Shown here: positions 27,189-35,780 of the stretch, in pieces
Numbering within the stretch: position 1 is the first letter of the stretch
Layout of the letters: each line of letters begins with the position of its first letter
Assembly (NCBI GenBank): GCA_963718105.1
Contig: OY970352.1
Location: 434,001 to 498,000 of the forward strand
Direction of reading: 5' to 3'
Length of the DNA: 64,000 nt
Source of the DNA: DASYKT01 sp963718105
GTDB taxonomy: Bacteria; Acidobacteriota; Blastocatellia; Pyrinomonadales; Pyrinomonadaceae
Made by a program: the position numbers and the translations under genes
Notes under the pieces: generated by a model
The model's input: the letters and a program-made list of their open reading frames with translations, nothing else
What the model was told of the DNA's origin: nothing
The model's database searches: none

Positions 27189-27623
27189 CTAAGATTTTGG
27201 TTCGTCTTCCGGCGGCGCGGAGCCGTTCGTGGAAGGTTGGTCTTCTTTCTTTTCTTCGTGGGCAAAGACCACCCCGTCCGAGGAACCGAAGAGCCGGGAA
27301 AAGAGGTTGCTCAAAACTTCCGAAACTTTTACCGGTTCAGCCGCCTGCGTGGCGGCCTCAAATACTTCTTCCTCAAACGCCGATCTTAATTCCGTCAGCT
27401 CGGCGGTCTTATGCAGGCAGAAGGAACACTCCACCAAATGAGAGATAAACGACTCATTTTCCCTGCGGTTCAAATTCCCGTCGACAAAGGCGGCCAGCCC
27501 GTCCTCATCCAGATGGCTTCCAGCCTCGCTTCCGTTCTTAGCGGCAGAGGAACGAAAACGCAGGTAGCTTTCCAGCAATCCCTGTATTTTGATGTTTTCG
27601 TTTTTGTTATTGTCCTGATTCAT
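27189..27623 (-). CDS. Putative zinc-finger anti-sigma factor, cytoplasmic
   Basis: A 144-residue protein. Residues ~38-78 (HLDEDGLAAFVDGNLN ... HLVECSFCLHK) carry the H-x3-C-x2-C signature of the zinc anti-sigma (ZAS) domain, here HLVECSFC. The C-terminal half is acidic and low in complexity with no transmembrane helix, so it would be a soluble anti-sigma rather than a membrane-tethered one. The sigma-factor gene lies directly upstream on the same strand (143-bp gap), supporting a cognate pair. Function is inferred from motif and neighbour. Confidence 0.7.
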   Translation of the reverse strand: MNQDNNKNENIKIQGLLESYLRFRSSAAKNGSEAGSHLDEDGLAAFVDGNLNRRENESFISHLVECSFCLHKTAELTELRSAFEEEVFEAATQAAEPVKVSEVLSNLFSRLFGSSDGVVFAHEEKKEDQPSTNGSAPPEDEPKS

Positions 27624-27766
27624 TAGCTTCTAAACTCTGCCTCCAAGAATAAGGACGTAACGTTTTTTCGTTTTTGCCATATATAAGCGATACCACTATA
27701 AGATTTTCTCTTATTTGCGCTGAATTGTGCCTTTTTCAGGGCATTTTGCGCTTAAAAAAAGGCCGA

Positions 27767-28786
27767 TCAAGTCACGCCCAGGCTGCGATAAAGACCCGGG
27801 GCTGCCAGGTCATCGCTCGCTATTTTCATGCAAATGCTTATTTCTTCATCATTTAGCCCTGATCTTGTACCGAGTTCATCACGGAAAAGCTTCAAAATTT
27901 TAGAATAAGTCTTATCCAGCCAGCGCATTACGGTCGATTCGTGGATCTTGCTTTCGGCGTCCTTGGCCCGCTGGGCCGATTTACGCTGAAACCAGCTCCG
28001 CAGCGGGGAATCGGGGGCTTCGACCATCCGCGCGATCTCGCGTAATTTCATCGATTCCACGTGATAATAGAGTAAAAGCAGCTTTTCGTGGTTTTCCAGG
28101 GTCGAAAAAGCCTTTTCGATGGCCCCCAGGGCGGCCTGGCGGTAACGATTTCGCGTAATTTGCTCGACGGTTTCGATCTCGCCGCCCTTAACAGGCTCGG
28201 AAAAACTGGAGTGAACATGGCCTTCGCCCACGTTTTCCATCATTTCATCGAGCGAAACCTCGTCATGGCTGACCCGGTGCAGATCGACCAGCGTGTGCCA
28301 GACGACCGTGCGCAGCCAGCCTTTTAATGAGCCGCGGCCGCTAAAAGTGGCAAATTTGGACATCCGCATGCCGTCCACGACCTTGGTGCCGTAGAGCTCG
28401 ACGTAGACGATATCGATCACTTCGGTGGCGTCGGTCTCCGAGCTGGCCAGATGGCGCGCCACTCTTTCTACGTAGGAACGGTATTGCCGGTCAAATTCCC
28501 ACCAGGCAAACTCGTTGCCGGCCGCACAGGCAAGCGAAAGGAACAGGTCACCCACCTGCAGCTCGCTAAAAAATGTTTCCAGTTCCTCTTTGGTGACCGG
28601 TGTGTCTGATTCGGCAGAGAATAGGTACTTGTTCGCGGTTTTTTTCAGAGCGTCCGTAAAGCACGCTTCGCGAACCCCGAAATTCGGGTTTTCACCGGCG
28701 CATTTGCCAAAAAGCTCGGCCATTAAGCCTTCGCAATTAGCAATTAAACTTTCATTTTGTGAAACTTCAGCAGGCATCTTGCTCAA
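27767..28786 (-). CDS. Sigma-70 family RNA polymerase sigma factor, ECF-like
   Basis: A 339-residue protein. Residues ~100-190 look like sigma region 2 (FDRQYRSYVERVARHLASSE ... FSGRGSLKGWLRTVVWHTLVDLHR, quoted in parts). Residues ~225-285 resemble region 4 (AFSTLENHEKLLLLYYHVESMKLREIARMV, quoted as 1-30 in parts), with the helix-turn-helix at KLREIARMVEAPDSPLRSW. It has an extra ~95-residue N-terminal part and a C-terminal tail absent from simple ECF factors of ~180 aa. The downstream ZAS-motif gene is the likely regulator. The controlled regulon is unknown. Confidence 0.8.
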   Translation of the reverse strand: MSKMPAEVSQNESLIANCEGLMAELFGKCAGENPNFGVREACFTDALKKTANKYLFSAESDTPVTKEELETFFSELQVGDLFLSLACAAGNEFAWWEFDRQYRSYVERVARHLASSETDATEVIDIVYVELYGTKVVDGMRMSKFATFSGRGSLKGWLRTVVWHTLVDLHRVSHDEVSLDEMMENVGEGHVHSSFSEPVKGGEIETVEQITRNRYRQAALGAIEKAFSTLENHEKLLLLYYHVESMKLREIARMVEAPDSPLRSWFQRKSAQRAKDAESKIHESTVMRWLDKTYSKILKLFRDELGTRSGLNDEEISICMKIASDDLAAPGLYRSLGVT

Positions 28787-28828
28787 AACTCCATTATAAC
28801 AAATTTCTACTTACTTATGAGTTTTTGC

Positions 28829-30682
28829 TCAATTGGTTTCAGGACGTAGATCGCCGCCCGAATTAAAACCGGTCCCGAGGGGCGGTTCTTCGTTGTATTG
28901 AAGCTGATAAAGGCGCCAATAAAGGCCCCGCTGGAGCAGTAATTCCTGGTGCGTGCCCATCTCCCGGAGCTCGCCGCGGTGGAGGACAATGATGCGGTCG
29001 CAGCGCTGGATGGTGGAGAGCCGGTGCGCGACGACAATGGACGTTCTTTCCTGCAAGACCCTTTCGACGGCCTGCTGGATAAGCTGCTCGGTCTCGGTGT
29101 CGATGGAGCTGGTGGCTTCGTCCAGCACAAGGATCGAAGGATCAAAGGCCAGCGCGCGGGCAAATGAGATAAGCTGCTTTTGCCCGACGGAGAGCCCGGC
29201 GCCGCGTTCCTTTACTTCAAACTCGTACCGGCCGGGAAGTTTTTCGATAAACTCGGCGGCGTGCACTTCACCGGCAGCCCAGTGAATGCGTTCATCGGAA
29301 ATGTTCTCGCGGCCCAGGCGGATATTTTTTTCCAGCGACCCGCTAAAGAGAAATACGTCCTGCAGCACGACCGCGAAATTTTCACGCAAGGATGCCAGGT
29401 CCCACTCGCGTACGTCGACGCCGTCGATCAGGATCGTACCTTTTTGCACGTCGTAAAAACGCATCAGCAAATTTGTAATGGTCGTTTTGCCGGAACCGGT
29501 GTGGCCGACCAGCGCGACCGATTCGCCCGCCTCGACGATGAAGGAAACGTCTTTCAAAACCCAGTTCTCATCTTTATAGGCAAACCAGACGTTTTGAAAT
29601 TCGATCCGGCCGGCGACGCGCCCGCTCTTTTTCGGCTCGGCGGGCGACTGGATCTCGATCGGCAGATCGAGCAGTTGGAAAATACGATAGGCCGCGATCA
29701 CCGCCGCCTGCAGAACATTAATTTTGTCGGAGAGTTCGCGGATAGGCTGGAAAAGCTGCCCGGAGTATTGAATAAAAGCGACCAGGGTGCCGATTGTCAG
29801 CGCGGCGCCGGCGGCCGAAGTGCCGCTTAAGATCTGCCAGCCGCCAAACCAGATGATGACCGCGATTCCCACCGCGCCGATAAAATCGATCAGCGGATAA
29901 AAAATGGCGTAATAGTAGATGGTCTGAATGTTCGCGTTGCGATAGTCGTTGTTGATGTCGTGAAAGCGCGATTGAACTTTTTCCTCGGCGTTAAAAAGCT
30001 GCACGGTCTGCGCGCCGGAAATATGTTCCTGCAAGAAAGCGTTGAGCCGCGCGAGACGGGTGCGCACCATATCGAAACCGGTGCGCGCGTGTTTGCGAAA
30101 CCAGTTTGTCGCGAGGATCAGAAGCGGCACGATGATCAGCGAGACCAGCGCCAGGTGCCAGTCCAGAAAGAACATAAAGGTCACGATGGCAAAGATCCTG
30201 ACCAGATCGCCCAGGACGTCGATCACGCCGGAGGTGAAAAGTTCGTTGAGCGCATCGACGTCGGAAGTGAGGCGCGTGATTATTCTTCCGACCGGATATT
30301 TATCGTAATAGGAAATTTCCTGGTACTGCAGCTTGGTAAAGATCTCGGTGCGCAGGTCGAACATCACCCGCTGGCCGACGTTGTTGATCAGTATTTCCTG
30401 AATGTAGGCAAAAAAGTATTGCAGAAACATCACGCAGAAAAATCCCAGCACAAAGATCTCAAAGCCGCTCAGTTGTCCTTTAACAATAAAATTATCGATG
30501 CCGTATTGCGTGAACTTCGGCTGCAGGGGGCCGAGGATATTGGTGATCAGCGTCAGAACAAGCGCGATCGCCACCAGCCCTTTGTAAGGTTTGAGATAAC
30601 GAAAAAGCCGCCGCGCAACGCCCCAGTCATAGGCTTTGCTCATCGCGTCTTCTTCGTGAAATTGTTTTACTTCGTCGGACAT
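28829..30682 (-). CDS. ABC exporter half-transporter, canonical ATPase site partner
   Basis: A 617-residue TMD-NBD protein. Six transmembrane helices lie in residues ~35-320. The NBD has Walker A GHTGSGKTT (about residue 400), the signature as LSVGQKQL, and Walker B ILVLDEATSSIDTETE with the catalytic Glu. This combination (LSVGQ with an intact Glu) matches the BmrD/YheH side of heterodimeric multidrug exporters. Its partner gene is two genes upstream in the same operon (31157-32902). It is the last gene of the run lipoprotein-thioesterase-ABC-membrane protein-ABC. Substrate not deducible: drug, lipid or peptide. Confidence 0.92.
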   Translation of the reverse strand: MSDEVKQFHEEDAMSKAYDWGVARRLFRYLKPYKGLVAIALVLTLITNILGPLQPKFTQYGIDNFIVKGQLSGFEIFVLGFFCVMFLQYFFAYIQEILINNVGQRVMFDLRTEIFTKLQYQEISYYDKYPVGRIITRLTSDVDALNELFTSGVIDVLGDLVRIFAIVTFMFFLDWHLALVSLIIVPLLILATNWFRKHARTGFDMVRTRLARLNAFLQEHISGAQTVQLFNAEEKVQSRFHDINNDYRNANIQTIYYYAIFYPLIDFIGAVGIAVIIWFGGWQILSGTSAAGAALTIGTLVAFIQYSGQLFQPIRELSDKINVLQAAVIAAYRIFQLLDLPIEIQSPAEPKKSGRVAGRIEFQNVWFAYKDENWVLKDVSFIVEAGESVALVGHTGSGKTTITNLLMRFYDVQKGTILIDGVDVREWDLASLRENFAVVLQDVFLFSGSLEKNIRLGRENISDERIHWAAGEVHAAEFIEKLPGRYEFEVKERGAGLSVGQKQLISFARALAFDPSILVLDEATSSIDTETEQLIQQAVERVLQERTSIVVAHRLSTIQRCDRIIVLHRGELREMGTHQELLLQRGLYWRLYQLQYNEEPPLGTGFNSGGDLRPETN

Positions 30683-30688
30683 TAAATT

Positions 30689-31150
30689 TTATATCTCGTG
30701 TTTATAAACTGCGCGCTGGATGTATTTCTGCCGCGGAAAATGAAGCAGGATCCCGAATATCCCGGCCGCGAACCAAAAGAAAAAGTATTGATAGCCGATC
30801 AGCATCGCCAGCATAAACCCTACCAGCGAGATCGATTCGCACAACGCATAGGCGACAATATGGCCGGTTTGAACGAGGCCAACGTTTTGCTCGGCCTCGG
30901 CCTGTTTTACCAGGCGGCCTTTCATCACGAAAGACAGTGCAAAGGTCGTCAAACTAAGCATCGCCGCGATGGCCACCAGCAGCGGATTATTTCCCGCGAG
31001 CGGCTGAGACAGGTCGATGTGAAACAACTCCTTTTTGATGAAATACAAGACCATCAAAAAGATGAATTGTGAACTCATTAAAGCGCCCCAGATGACCACC
31101 ATTTTTTGCTGGGTCTCCGCCACAGTAATTTGTTTGTCCTCAGGCTTCAT
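30689..31150 (-). CDS. Four-helix membrane protein of unknown function
   Basis: A 153-residue protein with about four hydrophobic helices (IWGALMSSQFIFLMVLYFI, LLVAIAAMLSLTTFALSFV, HIVAYALCESISLVGFMLAML, YFFFWFAAGIFGILLHF). I do not recognise a named family. It lies between the two ABC half-transporter genes with 6-nt gaps on both sides, so it is surely co-expressed and may be an accessory subunit of the exporter. Confidence 0.7.
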   Translation of the reverse strand: MKPEDKQITVAETQQKMVVIWGALMSSQFIFLMVLYFIKKELFHIDLSQPLAGNNPLLVAIAAMLSLTTFALSFVMKGRLVKQAEAEQNVGLVQTGHIVAYALCESISLVGFMLAMLIGYQYFFFWFAAGIFGILLHFPRQKYIQRAVYKHEI

Positions 31151-31156
31151 AACTTT

Positions 31157-32902
31157 TTACCCGGTTGCCGCCAATTCTTCCTCGAGCAACTGGCGTTTGT
31201 ACAGGTCGGCGTATTCGCCGCCCAGTTTAATAAGTTCTTCGTGCGTGCCGCGCTCGACGATGTGCCCGTCCTTTAAGACGCAGATCAGATCGGCGTCGCG
31301 CACGGTCGAAGTGCGATGCGAAACGACCAGGGTCGTGCGGTCTTTGCGCACTTCGCGCAGGCGATGAAGTATCTGCTCTTCGGTATAGGTGTCGACGGCG
31401 GAAAGCGAATCGTCGAGTATCAATATCTTCGGCTTTCTGATGACCGCGCGGGCGATGGCGGTGCGCTGTTTTTGCCCGCCGGAAAGCGTGATGCCGCGCT
31501 CGCCCACCAGTTGTTCGTAGCGGCGGGGGAAATTTTCGATATCCTCGGCCAGCCCGGCGGTGGCGGCCGCATCGGTAACCGCCGTATCTTCCAGCCCGCT
31601 CATGCCGAAAGCGATATTTTCCGCCAGCGTGTCGCTGAAAAGAAAAGATTCCTGCGGCACGGCGCCGATCGCTGAGCGCAACTGCTGCAGCGGGTAATCC
31701 TGCACGGGAATACCGTCGATCAAAACGCTGCCGCGCCGCGAATCGATCAAACGAGGGACCAGGCTGACGAGCGTCGATTTTCCGCTGCCGGTCTTGCCGA
31801 CAAAAGCCACGGTCTGGCCCTGCTCGATGGTCAGATCGATGTTTTCTAAAACCGGCGGCGTGTTGTCGCGATAACGGAAAGTGAGATTGCGAAATTCGAT
31901 CTTGCCGCCAATGGGTTTTTGTTCTTTGGCGTCCGGAGCGTTTTCGATGGCCGGCTTGATATCGATGATCTGGTTGATGCGCTTTAAACTGGCGGTGCCG
32001 CGCTGGTAGAGATTTACCACATAGCCGAGCGCGATCAGGTTCCAGATCATCCGCTGCAGGTAGAGATTAAAGGCGGCAAATTCGCCGGCGGTTATTTCGC
32101 CGCGCACGGCCATCGGAATGCCCACCAGAAAAATGATGACAAAACCTAAACCTATTTCGAAGAACATCAGCGGGCGCATGGCCGCGCCGTATTTCACCAG
32201 GCTGATGTTGCGCCGGGCATACTCGCGGTTCAGTTTTTGAAAATCTTCGATCTCGGCGGCTTCCTGCGCATAGGCGCGGACGACCCGCACACCCGACAGG
32301 TTTTCCTGCGCCCGGGCAGTGATGTGCGAAAAATATTCCTGGATCTTTTCAAAGCGGACGTGTATCCGCTGGCCGAGAAATTTTACGGTCAGCGAAACCA
32401 GCGGCATGGTGATAAGCAAAAGCAAGGTCAGCTTGACGCTGATGCGTAGCAATATCGGCAGCGCGATACACACGGCGAAAAGTGCCTGGAAAGAATAGAG
32501 GATCATCGGGCCGATGATCTGGCGCACGGCGGCCAGGTCATTAGTGGCGCGCGCCATCAGATCGCCGACGCGGTGTTCATAAAAGAACGAGAGCGGCTGG
32601 TGGACGAGATGCGCGTAATAATCGCGGCGGATATCGTATTCCATATGCCGCGAGGCATTGATCAGCAAACGCCGCTGCCAGAAGAGAAATATTCCGCTGA
32701 TGAGATTGGCGCCCAGAATGGCGAGCGGGTAGAAAATAACCTTGTTCCAGGTGACATTGGCGCCCATGTCATCGATCGCCCACCCGACCAGCAAAGGCAT
32801 CGCCAGGCCGAATGACATCGAGCCGAAGATGAACAAGATCCCCGCGGCGATGTGCCAGCGGTAGGGGCTGAAGTACCTGATAAATTGTCTGATGTCTTCC
32901 AC
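31157..32902 (-). CDS. ABC exporter half-transporter with degenerate Walker B
   Basis: A 581-residue TMD-NBD protein. Walker A is GKTGSGKST, the signature LSGGQKQR, and Walker B ILILDDSLSAVDTYTE: the catalytic Glu after Walker B is replaced by Asp. This is exactly the pattern of the BmrC/LmrC/TM287 subunits, whose partner supplies the only efficient ATPase site. The partner at 28829-30682 has the Glu. Together they should form a heterodimeric exporter with one catalytic and one degenerate site. The ATG follows the stop of the thioesterase gene directly. Confidence 0.92.
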   Translation of the reverse strand: MEDIRQFIRYFSPYRWHIAAGILFIFGSMSFGLAMPLLVGWAIDDMGANVTWNKVIFYPLAILGANLISGIFLFWQRRLLINASRHMEYDIRRDYYAHLVHQPLSFFYEHRVGDLMARATNDLAAVRQIIGPMILYSFQALFAVCIALPILLRISVKLTLLLLITMPLVSLTVKFLGQRIHVRFEKIQEYFSHITARAQENLSGVRVVRAYAQEAAEIEDFQKLNREYARRNISLVKYGAAMRPLMFFEIGLGFVIIFLVGIPMAVRGEITAGEFAAFNLYLQRMIWNLIALGYVVNLYQRGTASLKRINQIIDIKPAIENAPDAKEQKPIGGKIEFRNLTFRYRDNTPPVLENIDLTIEQGQTVAFVGKTGSGKSTLVSLVPRLIDSRRGSVLIDGIPVQDYPLQQLRSAIGAVPQESFLFSDTLAENIAFGMSGLEDTAVTDAAATAGLAEDIENFPRRYEQLVGERGITLSGGQKQRTAIARAVIRKPKILILDDSLSAVDTYTEEQILHRLREVRKDRTTLVVSHRTSTVRDADLICVLKDGHIVERGTHEELIKLGGEYADLYKRQLLEEELAATG

Positions 32903-33337
32903 TTAGATCTTCGAATAGGTGGCCAGCGCCGTCGCTACCAATTTTTCTTTTTCGTTAAAAACTTCGGCGGAAACGGTTATCAATCTTTTTCCCGCCCGTA
33001 ATATTTTTGCATCGCAGCGCACCGTGCCTTCGGTTACCGGCCGCAGATAATGGATGGTCAGATCGACGGTGGCGGTGTTTTCTCCTTTTGAAAGGACAGA
33101 GGCGACCGCAAAAGCCGTAGCCGTATCGATCAGCGAAGCCGTCGCCCCGCCGTGCATCAAATGGCTGGGCTGTTTTAATTCGTGCCGCATTGCCATGGAC
33201 ACGCTCGCGCGGCCGGGCGCGATCTCGCCGAGTTTCATTCCCAGCAATTGCGCAAAAGGGATTGAATCAAAAACTTCGCGCGCGATCCGGCGATGTTCTT
33301 CGCTTAGCTCTATGGGCCCTGTAAATTCTGCGCTCAT
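32903..33337 (-). CDS. PaaI-type hotdog thioesterase
   Basis: A 144-residue single-domain hotdog protein. The family core HGGATASLIDTATAFAV (about residues 63-79) contains the HGG and the catalytic Asp/Thr region. The following beta-sheet VDLTIHYLRPVTEG is typical. It hydrolyses acyl- or aroyl-CoA thioesters. It overlaps the lipoprotein gene by 4 nt and abuts the ABC gene, so it is part of the exporter operon. This hints that the exported compound or its clean-up involves a CoA ester, an inference only. Confidence 0.88.
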   Translation of the reverse strand: MSAEFTGPIELSEEHRRIAREVFDSIPFAQLLGMKLGEIAPGRASVSMAMRHELKQPSHLMHGGATASLIDTATAFAVASVLSKGENTATVDLTIHYLRPVTEGTVRCDAKILRAGKRLITVSAEVFNEKEKLVATALATYSKI

Positions 33338-34104
33338 TCGCTGTCAGACCTTTCCTGCCGGAGGAGCTTCTGCATTTCTTTCGCCGGTATATTTTGACAC
33401 CCCGGCGGCGGATCGAAAACGCCCGGATCGACGCTAAGTTTTAAATTACGCAATTCGGTTATCACCTTGTTTGACTGCTGGCCGTTTTTCACGGTGTAGA
33501 GTTCGGTTCTTACCGGCATTCCAAGTTCGGCATCGACCCAGACAAGGGCCTCGCTCTGGCTTTCAACGCTTCCTCTTTTCTCAAAACGCACCTGGTATTT
33601 ATCCAGCATTTTTCCGTTAATTTCCTCTTTACCCAGGGCGGTAAAATTCGACGGTATTTTTTCCGCCAGCCATCCGGTGGTCAGCGATTCCCGCAGAGAG
33701 TCGCCCGGCTGTGGGCCTGCCGCCGGGGAGGCCTCTTCCACCGAGCATTTCTTTTGCGGCAGCAGGACGAGTGTTTTGCCGTCGGGCTTTTCCAGCACTG
33801 ACAGCGTGTACTTATCGGAAAGCTCATAATCGATGCGGCGTGTCTCACCGTCTTTGGCAACGAAATATTTTTGCTCGACAGGCGAATCCTCAGCGTTTGG
33901 GGCTGGAAAAGAGATCACCAACTCGGCCTGGTAGACGGCGGGCTCTTTGGTCGAAAACGGCAAAGCATTTACAATTGTTGCCGGCGGCGCCAAGGCTTCA
34001 CCCGGCGCAGGCTCCTTTTTTCCACAATAACTACACGCAGAAGTTAGAGAAATAGTCGTGATAAGGAAAACGAAGAGGTAGTGAGTCGTGTGCGCCCGTA
34101 GCAT
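33334..34104 (-). CDS. Putative lipoprotein of unknown function
   Basis: The start at 34104 (MLRAHTTHYLF) is preferred over the upstream in-frame start at 34143. It gives a compact lipoprotein signal peptide with lipobox LTSAC, so residue Cys ~25 would be lipidated. The 256-residue protein then shows beta-rich sequence (FSTKEPAVYQAELVISFP, YFVAKDGETRRIDYE, EKPDGKTLVLLPQKKCSVEE, LVWVDAELGMPVRTELYT), reminiscent of LolA-like or DUF4412-type outer-membrane-associated proteins. Such a fold binds lipids or a precursor of secreted substrate. First gene of the exporter operon; its start abuts the divergent gene at 34105/34108. Confidence 0.7.
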   Translation of the reverse strand: MLRAHTTHYLFVFLITTISLTSACSYCGKKEPAPGEALAPPATIVNALPFSTKEPAVYQAELVISFPAPNAEDSPVEQKYFVAKDGETRRIDYELSDKYTLSVLEKPDGKTLVLLPQKKCSVEEASPAAGPQPGDSLRESLTTGWLAEKIPSNFTALGKEEINGKMLDKYQVRFEKRGSVESQSEALVWVDAELGMPVRTELYTVKNGQQSNKVITELRNLKLSVDPGVFDPPPGCQNIPAKEMQKLLRQERSDSE

Positions 34105-34107
34105 TTG

Positions 34108-35700
34108 ATGTACAACGTGAAGAACGATTCTAACACAAACCAAACCGCCGGTGAAAACAGGCCGCAGGATATGTTTTTCGAGCTGTCGGAAACGCTGGAG
34201 GCCGGGTTCGAATTTTTGCTGCTGCGCGAAAACGGGGCGCAGATCTCGCTCAAACGCGGCGAGATCGAGCCCGTCTTTGAGAACGGCAAGGCTTTTCTGG
34301 AGTGCGTAACTGCAGAAGGATCAAAAATCTGGCGGATAATTTCAGCGAAAAGGGAAGGCACAAGACTGTTACTTACCGCCGCGGCAGACTTAGGGGATAC
34401 GGGTTCCGGCGGATCGAGTTCCGGCGGTGAGAGGCTTGAATTGATACCGCGCATCACTGCCGCCGATCTGATGGCGGCGATAAAAGAAGCGCGGCTGGAA
34501 AAAGCGGGCGAGATCGCGGCGATCGTTGCCGCTAATGTGCCGAACTCGAAGATCGCACACATTAAATTAAGCCGGGGCGTTCGCGCCGGAGAGTACGGTA
34601 TTAGCGCGCAAATATTGCTGCAAACCGCGCGTCAGATCTCAGGGGTAAAACAGACGGCTATCTTTGCGCAGGTGGTAAGTAAGATCGCCAACCCCGAGGC
34701 GTTTTTGGTTTCGGCGATAAGCTGGTTCATTAATATTGCAGACAGAGCAAAAAAGGTGCGGATCGAGCAGCTTTGGCTGGTGGCGGATAAGCGCACTTTA
34801 ATTAAATTAAAAAAGATCGCGGCGCTGATGAAACCGCGCTGGCGCGAGCAGATCCGTCTGTTCACAGTTGATGAGGAAAACAAAACCATCGGCGAGATCA
34901 AAGTTCCGGAGTTTGGCCGTCTCTGGCGCGAGAAACCGCGCAAGGTAAAAATTCCCGGCGAGCAGCAGCCAGGCGAAACCGCGCGGCAGTTGATCGCGCT
35001 CGCTCCGGAAGCGATTGACGTAACATATTCGGCGCACGGAGAGAATCTGCGTTTTCACGGTCTGCCGTTCGCCCGGGTCAGGACGCTGCTCGGTAAAGAA
35101 AAAGCCTGGTTCGGCATCGAGAGAAAACGGCGCATTTTAGACGAAGACAGCGGTGAGGCCCTAGCCAAATTTTTTGAAGAGTTAAAGACGAACAGAAATC
35201 ACGAAGCCGCAAACAAGGCCCACTATTTTTTTCGCGCCTCGCCGGAGCACTGGCTGGAATCTATCCTGCGGCGGGACATTACTCAGCTCGATGCCAATCT
35301 GATACTTTCGCCGATCTATCACCAGTTTCGCGCGGCAGCGAAAGTCGGCGGGCAGATCGATCTGCTGGCGCTGCGGCGCGACGGGCGGCTGGTGATAATA
35401 GAACTCAAAGTATCGCCGAGCCGCGAACTTGTTTTTCAGGCGGCCGGTTACTGGAGGCAGATCGAAATTCAGCGGCGCCTGGGAAATTTGGCGAAAGCAC
35501 GCGCCTTTGGCGACCTCGAGATCGCGGACGTTCCGGCGCTGGTTTACCTGGCGGCGCCGGCGCTGAGTTTTCACCGCGACCTGGAAATGTGGGCGGCGAT
35601 GATCTCTCCGAAGATAGAGATGTATCGCTACGATCTGCACGAAAACTGGCGCGAGAAGATCAAGGTTTTGCAGCGGACGAGAATCGGCGGAAAGTCTTAG
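34108..35700 (+). CDS. Protein with C-terminal PD-(D/E)XK nuclease-like domain
   Basis: 530 residues. The C-terminal ~150 residues contain GGQIDLLALRRDGRLVIIELKVS (about residues 412-434, quoted in parts): a beta-hairpin with Asp then Glu-x-Lys, the active-site layout of PD-(D/E)XK nucleases of the NucS/DUF91 type. It is followed by QAAGYWRQIEIQ, like the helix with a conserved Gln/Tyr. The N-terminal ~330 residues are Arg/Lys-rich and I do not recognise them. They include RVRTLLGKEKAWFGIERKRR, possibly a DNA-binding part. It is divergent from the lipoprotein gene with no intergenic space. DNA cleavage (repair or defence) is inferred. The start could be 34105 (TTG). Confidence 0.75.
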   Translation: MYNVKNDSNTNQTAGENRPQDMFFELSETLEAGFEFLLLRENGAQISLKRGEIEPVFENGKAFLECVTAEGSKIWRIISAKREGTRLLLTAAADLGDTGSGGSSSGGERLELIPRITAADLMAAIKEARLEKAGEIAAIVAANVPNSKIAHIKLSRGVRAGEYGISAQILLQTARQISGVKQTAIFAQVVSKIANPEAFLVSAISWFINIADRAKKVRIEQLWLVADKRTLIKLKKIAALMKPRWREQIRLFTVDEENKTIGEIKVPEFGRLWREKPRKVKIPGEQQPGETARQLIALAPEAIDVTYSAHGENLRFHGLPFARVRTLLGKEKAWFGIERKRRILDEDSGEALAKFFEELKTNRNHEAANKAHYFFRASPEHWLESILRRDITQLDANLILSPIYHQFRAAAKVGGQIDLLALRRDGRLVIIELKVSPSRELVFQAAGYWRQIEIQRRLGNLAKARAFGDLEIADVPALVYLAAPALSFHRDLEMWAAMISPKIEMYRYDLHENWREKIKVLQRTRIGGKS

Positions 35701-35780
35701 GTAAAGAAGTTTTTAGGTGTATGATAAGGACAAAAGTTATATCCCCGTCCAGTTCACCAGACCAGAAACAAGGAGTGGGT

